Of a stretch of DNA of 64,000 bases, positions 33,633-45,574 are shown piece by piece (within the stretch, counting starts at the first letter, position 1; each line of letters opens with the position of its first letter). The notes under the pieces are model-generated. The model searched no databases. It was not told the DNA's origin and worked only from the letters and a program-made list of their open reading frames with translations. The DNA is taken from the NCBI RefSeq assembly GCF_008831285.2, contig NC_045151.1, forward strand, positions 124,001 through 188,000, read 5' to 3'. The DNA comes from Nymphaea colorata. Its lineage: Eukaryota; Streptophyta; Magnoliopsida; Nymphaeales; Nymphaeaceae. Position numbers and translations under genes: made by a program.

Positions 33633-34532
33633 TCAATAAGAAGGAAGGAGTGCATCCAATAATTCTTCATCCAACTCCAGGGCAGCCATAACATGAGGGA
33701 GAAGGCAGACTTCCAGATCCATGCTGCCACCCTCACCTTTTCCGAGGAAGACTGAAATTCTACCACGAAACTTATTGACACTCCCGCTGAGCACCGCTAA
33801 CCCTTTCCCCCACCCAAAGTTACTCCCATACATCTCTAACCATGGGGAGCTGGCCACCATAACATCATTCGATTCAAACACATTCGCATCATACAATTGT
33901 ATGTTCATGAGCCACTGCCGACCCATGTTGGCTGTTTCCCTCAACACGGTCTCATGCAGCACCCGGGCTGCCCAACCCAGGTTCTGCCCGAGCAGCTCAC
34001 CCACCTTGGCCTCCGTCGACAAGAATAGCATGCAACTGCCGAAGTACTCCCGGGGCAAAGTTGGGTCCAGCCTCTTTCGAAGCCCGGCTGCCAACTTGCA
34101 GGCAGTGATCTGGTTGGCCCGGAGCTTCCGGGCCCATGTTATGGTCCGCCACATGAGCCCAACAAGTGCCTGCAATGACGAGATCTCACCCCTCTGCAGC
34201 TTCGAGTGCTTGTTGGCCTTGGCCTTGATCCGGGATATGGCTTCGGCACTGAAGCAGAAGTGGACTTGGCGGGTTGGAGGACGGTGTTCAGACAGTGGGA
34301 AGTGGACTTGGCGGAGCTCCTTCGGGATCTGGGCTTGCTCCATCAATGGCGGTCGCAATATGGTTTCATGGCCGGCATTGAGCTCGGACCAGGAGTTGAA
34401 GAAGTGCCAGAAGGACTCACCGTCAGCTCCAGTATGGTTGAGGGAGCAGCCTATCAAGACACCGTCCTCCAACTCCGTTACCAGAAATGAATGCATTTCA
34501 TTAGATGCATCGAACTCAAAATTTTGTTTCAT
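33633..34532 (-). pseudogene. BAHD acyltransferase, N-terminally truncated
   Basis: The 299-residue frame matches the C-terminal two thirds of plant BAHD acyltransferases, which move an acyl group from acyl-CoA to an alcohol or amine in specialised metabolism, in the cytosol. The catalytic HxxxD motif is present as HTGAD (residues 33-37) followed by GESFWHFFN. The structural DFGWG motif appears as NFGWG (238-242). The end (GSMDLEVCLLPHVMAALE) is typical of the family. Families usually have 430-460 residues, so about 130-150 N-terminal residues are missing. The sequence upstream of the Met at 34,532 has in-frame stops and no similarity. The closest remembered group is the uncharacterised acetyltransferase clade around Arabidopsis EPS1-like proteins; the substrate is unknown. 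The frame is free of stops, so truncation may be recent, or a first exon lies elsewhere. It is the only gene in the spacer of the giant inverted repeat. Confidence 0.85.
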
Positions 34533-34927
34533 TCTTAAAATTTTGACTCCCAGTAAAACTCATTTTTATATGCCCAAATCCACACCTTCAACTTCTCTTT
34601 CCCAACTTAAAGCCAATCTAGAACCTTAATCTATTTGATTTATGCAACTTATATTGTATTCCATCCTGTTCAACCCCAATGAACCCACTCAATTAAGGTA
34701 CAAGACCTTTATTTTAGCTTGACTGTTTTCTCCTAGGCTGCTCTGATGGGCCCAATTACCGTTAAGGTTGACCTGAATTATAAGGGATTGCTTTAATACA
34801 GTTAATTTCAAAAAATCAAATCATGTCGACTGCAGGAACCATATTATTCCTATTTCAGCTCCACGTAGAAATATTTTGAAAAATTATTCTGACAAGTCAC
34901 AGCCTATGCAATCTTGTCTGAAGGACA

Positions 34928-35945
34928 GCAAAGAAAGAGAAGTGTGAAAATTCAGATAGACAAAGATAATATTTAGTTTTCCTACTTGTATAAGAAGCAT
35001 AATGTCTCATTTCCTAACAATCCAGCAAACAAACTCGTGTCCAACTACATTACCGTAGACATGAAACAATTAAAAGCAAACAAGATCCCACAAACATTGT
35101 TGTATTACCTTTGATGTCAATAACTAGAAAATACACCTAAAATTCACCTCAAGGTTACAATTACGTGACTCACAGCTCTATTCAATGTAGAAAGTGCAGC
35201 TTTACCCCTTGAACCCATTGTAACATAACAAGATCCTTGACTTTTCCTAGTCTCATCATTTCGAAAAACCTGCAATAATAAGCAAATCTTATAGATTGTT
35301 TCTAAATACTAAAAACTGGAAGTGCATGAAGACGTATCAAGCTTCATTCTCCATCAAAGTTCATGTTTTCTCTATTTCAATAGACCAAATATAACAAATT
35401 GTTTAAAATGTAATTCAAACATCAAGCCGGTAACAAAATTAGCAACATCTTGAAACAAAAGCTTTGTCATTCAACACAAATGAGTAGTTCTTTCAGAACA
35501 CAATAACTAGCTCTGATTTATATTGTGAACAAAAGTTCTGCCATTCAAGACAAACTTTGTAACTGAAGATACAATGCACAACTAATTAATTAATAAAGCA
35601 ACTAGAAAATAATATACAAAATTTCATAGAGCTGCACACTAAAGAGTATAATTATAATTCAGAAGATCACAACTCAAATTTGTAAGACATTCAATTTTAC
35701 AAATTTGAGAATATAATTATAACATACTCTAATTTTGTACATCAAATAATGTCCTTTGAACAATCAAGAAATCACAAGCCCTTATTATGCCAAAAGGTTG
35801 ATGAATTTGAAAACCAAGATAACCCAAAGCAAGATAAACACATTCTAGTGATAATCCAAGGCCTGAAAAATGACGAACTTTTTTAGAACAAAAACAGTCT
35901 GGGGAAGGACGTAGCCTCATTTCCAATAGAACATGAAAAAAAAAA
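34928..35945. repeat. Right arm of the giant inverted repeat, inner part
   Basis: Inverted copy of about 31,610-32,575. The inner edge is GCAAAGAAAGAGAAGTGTG. The similarity stops in an A-run at about 35,937-35,946. Confidence 0.92.
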
Positions 35946-36124
35946 CACTTAGAAACAATAATGATATGTACCTGTCCAATTCCATATGCTCAGCCTCAAC
36001 TTGCTGCAAGGAATGATTTATAGCAGCTACAGAGGAGAATCCAAAAGAGTAAAAGTGTGGTGGGGGAACATAACAATTCATAAATGAGAGAGAACTGGCA
36101 AGAAGCATCACAATAATCCATGTC
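35182..36124 (-). CDS. Two-exon 3' end of an unrecognised gene
   Basis: Exon A (36,124-35,972) has a TTTTATAG acceptor and a CAG|GTACAT donor. Its open frame has a hydrophobic stretch (TWIIVMLLASSLSFM) and then AAINHSLQQVEAEHMELD. Exon B starts at 35,269 after TTGCAG. The splice phase (two bases plus one) gives Arg and then FFEMMRLGKVKDLVMLQW and a stop at 35,182-35,184. The join of a helical sequence across a correct phase supports a real gene end, but I do not recognise the family. One possible membrane helix is visible. Exon B is also in the left arm with a stop; exon A is not. A second frame of exon B is open too, so the model is tentative. Confidence 0.4.
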
Positions 36125-38776
36125 CTATAAAAGTAAAACAGAGAATAATGATGAAAATTAGAACTAAGATTATTAAGATGCAAAATGCAAAGTTCCTTTT
36201 GTTTAACCTTCGATTACTCCATGGAAATAGTTGTCTTGCCATCAACATACACCTCTGACCACATCCAAATTGTCCCAAAATAGCTAACGCATCAATAAGT
36301 TAGGAAATTTGTGATGGGCACTATTATAGAGATTGTTCATCTTACTCACATAAAAAATATGAGATTCTGAAAGTAAGTGTAACCAGCTTGACTAGCTGAA
36401 ATCCATCCACTTGATGATAAAAAGAAATAAAGGCTATAAGACAACCTCATTTAAAGGCAAAAAAATATGTTCCATGAAGATTTTCTTGAAACATTCATAG
36501 GGTAGAAGGAATATTGTAAACTAACATTCAAATGTTTCACAAAGGATGACACATTCATCTAAAAGAAAATACTCACTTCAGCATAGAGTGTGGAGGAGGG
36601 TGTCATTGGTAGCATAAATATGTCATATGTACAGAAAACACAAAATCTATGTAACATCCTATCTTTGTAGAGGTCACCACATCCATATGTTTATATATGA
36701 CCTAAAACCAAAATTAAAATCATACAGATATTTATTAAAACAAGAGACTTAGAAATGCACAACCACAAATGGCCTAAATGGGTAACTACCGACCACAAGT
36801 GATTCTCTATTGGACCAAATTTAAGCATAAATAAAGAGGTTTTACCGAGCATATATAAAATGGGGTTGGTAAGATTATAGCCAATTCATGTATTGAAATT
36901 GTAATGTTTGGCGAGTGGGGTAGGTCGGGCTGGATTAGGGTCTAGATTTGGACCCGAATCTCACCCGCATGAAGAGGAGGCCTGATGCCGGCTCTCCCTC
37001 TTCATCTCTCTCACTGGCTCGTGCACGACGCAGAAAAGCAGGAGGTGGAAGATAGAGCAACGGTGGTGGAGGTGAAAGGCAGCGGTGGTGCTGAGGTGAG
37101 CCCTCTCGAACTCTCTCTGTCGCTTCTGTCTTCTCCTTCTTCCAAACCCTATATCGCACCTCTGTCCCTCTCCCTCTCCCTCTCGTTGTTCTCTGCCTGT
37201 CTCCCAGTTGTCTCGACTCTTCCACCCTTTTTATTTTCACCTCCCAATTTCTTTCTCTCTCTTATCTCCCTAGGGTTCTTCTGGTCTTGTAGCCATCTCC
37301 CCCTATTTCTCTCTCTTCTCTGTAAGGACGAAAGACGGACACCCCCTCATCTTTAGTGGTTGAAGAATATTGTCGTTTGATGCTGATCTACAGAGCATCT
37401 GATGGTAATTAGATGGTCGATCATTGTTGTTTTTGCCCTGCCCATGCTATTGCTTCCGTAGCAGATGGTCGATCGTTCATGGAGTTCGCAAAGCCACCAG
37501 TGTCTACATCCCTTTCCATTGTTTGGCATCATACATCTTGTAGTCCATTTCTCTCCATTCACTTCCTCATTTTTTTTTCTTCCGTTCTTTCTCTCCATTA
37601 ATTATCTCTTCCGCTTTTAATTTCTTCGTCCTCTCTTTTGTCTTTGTTTGTTGCCAAACCCCATTTCTTGTTGAAGCGCCAGTGGAGCATAACAATATGC
37701 CATGTGCTAGTGATTAGGTGAAGAACCACCAACAGTGATGGCCTTCCTTCTGCAAGAGTTTGTTATGTCTGCTGGTAACTGGGAAGAAACTATAAGTATT
37801 GACTGAGACATCAACTTAAACATATCAACATGGCACAGCACCTTTTTCTTACTAAAAGACTATTAGAGGGAGGCTTAGGATTGGTTTGAAACCAAACCCC
37901 CCCAAAAACACTCAGAGAAATTTCTCTTACAAAAGCAAAGTTCTATATGCCCCCTCATGTATGTAATGTGCATATACCGAATGTAGATCCTACTATGTAT
38001 GCATGTGAAATGACAAATAAGTATGAGACACTGTTCACGAAATAACAAAAGATTGATGAGATAATGAACAGAGGGATGTAAGAGATAACATCAAATATAA
38101 GTATGAGATAATGTTTTTGAGATAATACTAAATTTATGAGATAGTGAGATAACAAATGGATGCATGAAATAACACTTAACATAAGTATGCGACAATAACA
38201 TATTAATGAGATAATGAGATAACACTCTAACCGGGACAAAAAAACGAAAATGTGTTTTAGTGCTTAAAAAGGTATATTGGTCATAACGATATGCATATGC
38301 GGACTGACAAATTTTTTTTTTATCGAATCTCATTGCGGTTTCTGTTTTTATCCCTACACAAAGTTTCTTTTTGTTTTAATTATGTTTTTTTTTTGTCATA
38401 TGCGCTTGAAATTACATACACAGAAGTGGTGTATATAACTAACTTCGCAAATTTTCAGTGCAATGTTGAGTTCTGCTCACCAAGTGGTGTATGCAACAAA
38501 TATGCATCGAAAAGGAAAGGGGTTTTTTAATAAAGAAATACTTTTTAAACTTTTCATTCTTTCATATTCCTTTTTTATCCTTGAAAAAGGGCTCCCTTTT
38601 TACTTAGTCATCAAAACTAGTTTTGGAAAAATTGATATTTCAAATGAAATATCACCGAGTATGTTCTATTGTAAGTATGGAGTCATATTGTAATTATGGG
38701 GTCAGAACATGCCAAAAAAAAAATTCCATGAGCTTCAAGGATATCCTCCTCACGATCATCTTCATAGAACAACTCC
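36125..38776. other. Right-arm-only segment, no gene recognised
   Basis: This is part of the ~5 kb absent from the left arm. At 36,970-37,350 there is a GC-richer, pyrimidine-rich stretch resembling a plant 5' UTR and first exon on the plus strand (MPALPLHLSHWLVHDAEK), without a domain. At 37,990-38,240 a degenerate repeat of TATGAGATAATG words occurs. The upstream exons of the gene at 35.2-36.1 kb should lie here but could not be identified. Confidence 0.4.
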
Positions 38777-39434
38777 TCAAGTGACCACCAAGGTGAATGC
38801 TAATAATTGAGACAACACTAGACTAGTGAAGGCCGATGAAGTTACTCTAACTAAGAGTGAATGTGAACAGGTTATGGCATTTAGCAATGCCAAGTTACCT
38901 ACAATCAACCTTGTTCTTATGTCATCTTCCTTCAAATTTTTGTCGTCATCGTGGATCATATATTCGGGAGCAAGTGATCATATTGTTCGCTTTTCTAAAT
39001 TTCTTAATCGTAGTTCTGATGTTTCAGGTAAATTTCTCTATGTCTCTAGTGCTCATGCCTCTCACCAAGCTGACGTGAAAATCTCAGATTCTTTGTTTTC
39101 AAGAATGTTCTTTGCATATTCCCTCATTCACGTTTGATCTTCTTTCTATTAGTCAATTGACAATAGAACGTGATGGACTGTACACAAAGCAAGCATGATT
39201 GCATTTCCTCTCGGTGCCATTAAAACAACTTGTATATTTGGATTGCTTCAGGTTTATTGGAGGCCAAATTCCTTTGCACATTATTTTTTGAGTATTGTTG
39301 ATTATGACTGTCAATGTTCATGGGTTTATCAAATGTTCCACAAGTCAGAAACACAATATTTACTAAACTTACTTTTCGCTATTGTTCAAAATCAACTTAA
39401 AAAAAATTCAAACTATCATGTCCAACAGATGTAA
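38777..39434 (+). pseudogene. Highly decayed copia gag-pol fragment
   Basis: The plus frame SSSWIIYSGASDHIVRFSKF resembles the copia protease start (WI-x-DSGASDH), with Tyr in place of the catalytic Asp. About 300 bp downstream, YFLSIVDYDCQCSWVYQMFH and KSETQYLL resemble the integrase core block FVDDYSRMTWVYLMKHKSE. Parts in between are lost. No LTR was found. Confidence 0.65.
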
Positions 39435-40950
39435 AATTTTTTCCTCATGATCATATGGGCGATTATTAATTCTTGACAAAGGTGCCAATTCAACAAAATT
39501 GTTGTTCTTGTCCTTAATTGCAGTTGACTCGAATATTCCTTTTTGCGTTGTTGAGCTCGTTATAAATCATAAATGCCTTGCAAATCTAGAGCCAATATTG
39601 ATTTAGATACATATTTTCTTTCAATTTTCTCCAGTATTTCTATTTTCTCCAGAAATGTTGCAATATTTAATTTCTAGTTGGCATATAAGCACCTTTCCTT
39701 TAAATTAAAACCAAATCTTTTTGAAGCAAAAGATTTCACCATCCAGATTTTACATGGCAAGCCAACAACATGTCAGAATTGAAAAGGAAACTATATTCTG
39801 CCCCTGTGGTGCGTTTTCTTCAGTTGGCTTTCTCAAACTTAGTATTATGTGATACAGAACCAACATAGGTTAATTTAATCAAATTTTCTTTCAACAAATT
39901 GTAGAGAAATCTTCTTTCTCAGTCATCCTACTTGATCAAAGCAAGAGATAACATTTTCAATATTGCATTGAATGAATTAAACAGGGACACGGGCTTGGAG
40001 TTTGTGGAGGTGAGGGATGGGACTGGAATTCATGGACCCATTGTTGAGAGAGACATGCCCACCACGTGAACCATTAAAATGTCTGCATATAGGCTTGCTG
40101 TTCAAGAAGATGCTGAAAAAAGACAAACCATGTCTTTTGTTCTTCTCATGCTTGGGGGTGAATCTTTGGCACTTCCGTGCCAATAGAACCTGCATGTTCT
40201 AACCAGAGAACCAAAGATGGGTTCAGCAGATCACAGCCTTATTCAGTAATGGGGTTACAAATACTGAAGCAACTCCAAGATAAAGGTGCCGCTCGACATG
40301 CTAAATTGCAACAATTCAAAGATAATAAACTTAGTTGTGACTTCACTTTATATTAGTTTGACTTTTTTGAATCATATAAGTGAAATTAAGTTATTTTACA
40401 AAAGTTTTATGTCTAAAAGACAAGTTATACATTATTCTTTCTTAAAAAAAGATAACATAACCCCGTGGTCCTAGTGTCCAAGTTGACCCATCGAGTCATG
40501 AGTCAAGAACAGCGGAGTTGAGTCCCAAGTCACTGGGTTTTCAAACATCGATTTGAGAAATTTAGATGTGTTATATATATATAGGACCTGTGCCGAAAAA
40601 GTTTTTTGAACGAAGGCAGCTTATTGTTCCTTATAAACGTACTCCCTCTAACACCTTAATATTCAGTCGGAAATTGTAACTGATTCCGTATTTGATAAAT
40701 TTGGCATTGCATTGACTATGTATCATAGTTATAGTGGGAAAAACTAACTTGTATTGTATCAAATGTGGACTATTGTTTTTTGGATGTTACTACTTACCAT
40801 TTCCCTCTTTATCTGCACTTTCAGAAATTTTTGAAACAGTAGACATTAATTTAAATCTTTGAAATAATACATATTTGTTTAAGCTCGATGCATGTTTGCA
40901 TAGATGAACATGTTCCTATAACCAAATGACACACCAGAACACACACACAG

Positions 40951-40954
<4 letters not shown>
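39435..40954. other. No gene recognised; ends in a (GA)n run
   Basis: This is the remainder of the right-arm-only segment. Open frames are short and unmatched. A (CA)n(GA)n microsatellite at 40,939-40,989 marks its border with the outer part of the right arm. Confidence 0.4.
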
Positions 40955-40987
<33 letters not shown>

Positions 40988-41007
40988 CGAGATTGAAAGC
41001 TCACAAG

Positions 41008-41920
41008 CTATGTCACCAAGATGCGGGAGCAGACGCGGGTGTGGGTGCTGGTGTCGGTATGGCACATCTTAAAAAATTTAGGTGCGGCGGTGCGGCAAGA
41101 CTATTTATTATTATTATTAATTTATAATAGTAACAAAGACTAATATATATGACAAAATTATCTATAAATCACAAAATTATTAAATATCAAAATAAAAATA
41201 AGGAGGTTAGGTTCGGGGTTGGAGGGACGGGGTGAAGCGCTCCATTTTTCACTAACGAGGGTTATTCCTATAAGTCGTCTATAAGGATTTTGGCTTTGGG
41301 TTGGTTCAATTGGATCGGGATTCAAATTCGGACCCGAGCTCTATGGCTCGAGAGGAAGCCCGACGGGTTCCCCTTCCTCATCTTCCTCTTCCCCGTCTTC
41401 CTCTCTATCTCCCTCTTCATTGCCTTCTTGCACGGGTGAGCATCGACACAGGTGAGCATCTTCCTCTTCCCTGTCTTCCTCTCTATCTCCATCTTCGTTG
41501 CCCTCTTCAAGGTGAGCATTGACACAGGTGAGCATCTGTTTCCCCCTCGCTGGAGCCCTCTCTGTCTGCACATCTCTTCCTCCCGCACTCCTCACTCGCC
41601 CTCTCTTCCTCTTGCGTTCAGTCCCCCTCACCCTTTGCTCTCCCTTTCACCCAAATCGTTTCCCCCAATCCCCCAGATCCTTTCCCCAAATCATGTCCCT
41701 TTCTCTCGCACTCCTCACTCGCCTTCTCTTCCTCTCGCGTTCCAGTCCCTTACTCTCTCCTTCTCCCTACCGCCCTCTCTCGTTACCGTTGCAGTTTGGG
41801 TGTGAGCTCATGAGCAGGTGCGGCTTGGGTGCGAATCTGGGTCACACCCGCACCCGAATCAGCACCCGCGTCGCGTCGACGGGGGTGCGGGTCCTTTTTT
41901 GCCGCATCCTGGTGACATTT
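41008..41920. mobile_element. Non-autonomous DNA transposon, right-arm copy
   Basis: This is the same element as 30,594-31,563 in inverse orientation, about 57 bp shorter through internal indels. The 9-bp flanking repeat is GCTCACAAG (40,999-41,007 and 41,921-41,929), the reverse complement of the left-arm one. Shared insertion site and duplication show that it predates the inverted duplication. Confidence 0.75.
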
Positions 41921-42395
41921 GCTCACAAGAAATAAAAGGAGAGGATTGATACCCTGGGCTTCCAAGTAATAATGAAGGTGCCTTGTTTTCCTGCCTAAAA
42001 GTCACAACAGAAGAAATATATTGTCTGGAAGAAAGAAGGAGGCTACAAAAGCGCAACCAAGAATTTGCATAAGCTGATTTACTTTCCTCTTGCTGCAAAG
42101 AAGTGAAGTCAATTTCTTTTGTTACAATATTTTAAGACCAACAGTGCTTACCCCTTAAATTCCAATGTCCCTATGTCTAACCAATACAGACCCACCCACT
42201 GCATGTCAATCTCTAAAAGCCTCCTTACTCACATTTATTTGTGAAACAGAGAACAATTTGTATAATCTTGACTTACATATTGCACAAGGTCCAGGTTGAT
42301 TGAAGGAAGCATTCCTTTCAGTAGACATGATCTCAAAAAAGTAAAACCCCAAAGCTGAAAGACATCGGCTTGATGGAGAACTACCTTGCATCGCA

Positions 42396-42659
42396 CGTTA
42401 GGAACTCGACTCTATCACACTCTCTTACTGCACCAAGCAAATTGAATCAAAAGAAGAGAAAGCGAGAAAGAACACATAAAGATTTTAAGTGGTTTGAAGA
42501 CAACGTTTTCCAACATCCATGGCAGCCACCCAGAGCAGTTTTCACTATCACGAAAAATTATAAAGTACAAGCCAAATCGGTGCCCTCATAAACATAAGAT
42601 TAGGGCAAAACCTGCAAAGGGAAGGCTATCAAGTATGGATCAGGCTCCACACTCCAACA
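42396..42659 (-). repeat. copia 3' LTR, right-arm copy
   Basis: This is 264 bp. Read on the minus strand, it starts TGTTGGAGTGTGGAGCC after the purine tract CAAAGTGAGAGAT and ends CTAACG. Confidence 0.8.
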
Positions 42660-42739
42660 ATCTCTCACTTTGAGACCGATTTCGTATTCAAGCCTTGCAC
42701 TCATCCTTCAAATCGCCTCTGTGGCACCTCTTCTACAAT

Positions 42740-43900
42740 TAACCTCAGAGGCTAACTGAGGTCATACATAGCCTCAATTTTTTAGCAATCACAGACTTTG
42801 TCAACATGTCTACTAGATTCTCTACTCCACAAATCTTCTCAAGTGACAACACATTACCTTCCAACAAGTCATGAATAAAGTGATACTTCAGTTGTATATG
42901 TTTTGTCATTGCCTAGAACACAAGATTTTTTGCTCAATGAATAGTACTTTGGCTATCACAGAAAAGAACACTGCCACCTATTTTTCTGTCCAACTCCTTA
43001 AAGGGTTCTTCAGCCAAATAATGTCCTTACTTGCTTCTGTAATGGCAACATATTCTGCCTTAGTGGTAGATACTGCAACGATCTTCTGAAATTTATATAC
43101 CCAACCAGCACATGTTTCACCAAAACTGTAGGCATATCCAGTAGTACTCCTTCTATTGTCAATGTCACCTCCTAAATCTACATCCACGTGTCTTGTAAAG
43201 ATAAATCATTTTTTCTGAAACAAAGTGACAGCCCTGAAGTTCCCTTTAAATATCTCAAGTTCAACTTAACAGCTTCCATATGCTTTCCATCCGGATTGGA
43301 CATGTATCTACTCATTGCTGCCACTGTATGTGCAATGTTTGGCCTAGTGCAAACCGTAGCAGACTTCCTACCGCAGATGGATAAGGGATCTTGGACATCG
43401 CTTCGTGATCTTCTTGTGTCTTGGGTGATAAGTCCTTTGAAATTTTAAAATGACATGACTAGGGAGTGGTGACAGCTTTTTCATCTTGCATTTTGAACAT
43501 GTATAAGATTTTCTCAATATAAGTTTCTTGAGATAATTTTAAAGTACTTGTCTTTATGTCTCTCATTATTCTTATTCCAAGAATTTGTTTCGCAGCACAT
43601 AAGTCCTTCATTGCAAATTCCTTGATAACTGTTGGTTTAACATATTGATCTCATGTAGATTAGAACCTGCAACAAACATATCATTCACATACAAGAGCAA
43701 AATAATATAGGAACTATCAAGTCTCTTAAAGTAACAACAATGATTTATATCACATCTCTTTAATTCATTTCTTTTCGTGAAGCTATCAAACTTATTATAT
43801 CACTGCCTTGGTGCATGTTTCGGCCAAACTCTTTTCCAATCTGCATACAAGAATTTCTTGTTTATGTACCTAAAAGTCTTATGGTTGCAACATGTAGATG
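42740..43900 (-). pseudogene. copia reverse transcriptase/RNase H fragment, right-arm copy
   Basis: Inverted counterpart of 28,610-29,770. The minus frame keeps VDVDLGGDIDNRRSTTGYAY, then FGETCAGWVYKFQKIVAVST and KAEYVAITEAS. It has stops and frameshifts like the left copy and, like it, YVND at the palm motif. Confidence 0.87.
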
Positions 43901-43997
43901 TCTTCCACCATCATCATAAATATTTTTGAGTGTCATTTTAATGTGAATAAACCCATCATCATAAATATTTTTGCGAGCACTTCCTTGCCCGGAGAAC

Positions 43998-45574
43998 AAA
44001 TGAAAACTCCCTGTATAAGCTGTGTTTCAGTAAAGTGCCCCAATCAAATCAAACAAGCGTATAGACGTCTTGTGTTTTTCCACATACCAGCCCGATTATT
44101 GACAAGTGTGGCTATAGCTTAGGCGTACAGAGATTTTTCTTTTTTGAGGCCTTCTGAATTTTGGTTTGTCGTCAAATCGATCAAAAATTTTGTTAGCCTT
44201 TTTGATCCTTCGTTAGCCATTGCACCATTCTTTTTCTTTACTCTTGCTTTCTTTTGGACCATTCACTTTTGTAAAAGAGCAAGCTTTTTGTTTCCGCTGG
44301 AACTCTAAAAATTTTTGAGCGGCTCTCTGCGGGGACGCGTTTCTTCCGCCATTGGTAGAAATCTAAGTGATCACGGGCGTCGTCGATCGTCCCCTCCCCC
44401 GTTTCCTACCTTTGCCAACTGCCCATTATGACCTGGCCTTCTCTCGAGAAGGGAATGAAAACTTAAAAAATATGATGTCAATGTTCATAGAAGTTGTTAA
44501 GGAAGGAAACAACAGTTCTTTTGGTTCCATATTTGTTGAGGAAAAATCTGCGTATTTCTTCTGCAGGAAGACCCGAAGTAAATAGCATCGAGTCGCTGCG
44601 GAAGATGGTTGAGAAGATGTCAGGTATTGATCAGGGTTTTCCGCAGACCAAGAACCTGAATTAGATGTGGAAACACTTTTAAGATTGTCAATTGCCGAAA
44701 TTGAATGCCTAATGTTCTGGGATAGGTTTCGAACACTAACGAAATATATCATCAAACACTTTCATGATATCTCATGGCACAGTCCCTAAAGCTCAAGTAT
44801 GAATCCGGTGAAACGGAGTTGGTCAGGCGAGATGTCCGAGTCAAAACCCCGTCATTTAAGTCGAGAAGCGCGTTTGGGAGTTCGTGATTATTTAAGTGTT
44901 TCCACATCTAATTCACATTCTTGGTCTGTGGAAAACGCTGATCAATACCTGACATCTTCTCAACCATCTTCCGCACCGACTCGATGCTTTCTACTTCGGG
45001 TCTCCCTGCAGAAGAAATACGCAGATTTTTCCTCAACAAATATGGAATCAAAAGAACTGTTGTTTCCTTCCTTAACAACTTCTATGAACATTGACATCAT
45101 ATTTTTTAAATCTTCATTCCCTTCTCGAAGGAAGACCATGTCATAATGGGCAGTTGGCAAAGGTAGGAAACGGGGGAGGGGACGAACGAAGACGCCCGTG
45201 AACACTTAGATTTCTACCAATGGCCGAAGAAACGCGTCCCAGTAGGAAGGCGCTCAAAAATTTTCAGAGTTCCAGCGGAAACAAAAACCGTGCTCCTTTA
45301 CAAAAGTGAATGGGCCAAAAGAAAGCCAGAGTAAAGAAAAAGAATGGTGCAATGGCTACTGAAGGATCAAAAAGGCGAACAAAATTTTTGATCGTTTTGA
45401 TGACAAACCAAAATTCAGAAGGCCTCAAAAAAGAAAAATCTCTGTACGCCTAAGCTATAGCCACACTTGTCAATAATCGGGCTGGTTTGTAGAAAAACAC
45501 AAGACGTCTGTACTCTTGTTTGATTTGATTGGGGCACTTCACTGAAACACAGCTTATGCATTGAGTTTTCATTT
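43998..45574. repeat. Second inverted repeat, arms ~690 bp, ~200-bp spacer
   Basis: The left arm (43,998-44,685) and right arm (44,891-45,574) are inverted copies, starting AAATGAAAACTC and ending GAGTTTTCATTT. Both arms keep a similar open frame of about 70 residues: RPLPRFLPLPTAHYD, GNENLKNMMSMFIEVVKEGN, SIFVEEKSAYFFC (44,367-44,585 on +, 44,960-45,205 on -). I do not recognise it. The repeat begins at the base after the giant inverted repeat ends. It could be a foldback or long-terminal-inverted-repeat transposon. No target duplication was found. Confidence 0.85.

Larger units (their letters stand above)
40955..43997. repeat. Right arm of the giant inverted repeat, outer part
   Basis: Inverted copy of about 28,517-31,605. 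The order is reversed: DNA transposon, copia LTR, copia RNase H/reverse transcriptase, and finally about 90 bp of the last satellite unit, ending in GCCCGGAGAAC. The next base begins another inverted repeat. Confidence 0.92.

Noticed and set aside
33721-34629. A 302-codon plus-strand open frame opposite the BAHD gene
   Set aside because: It is the antisense shadow of the BAHD frame; it has no domain, and the minus strand carries the family motifs.
36935-37356. Overlapping open frames on both strands with Ser/Leu- and Arg-rich sequence
   Set aside because: The composition is that of a pyrimidine-rich leader. A first exon is possible, but no frame can be preferred.
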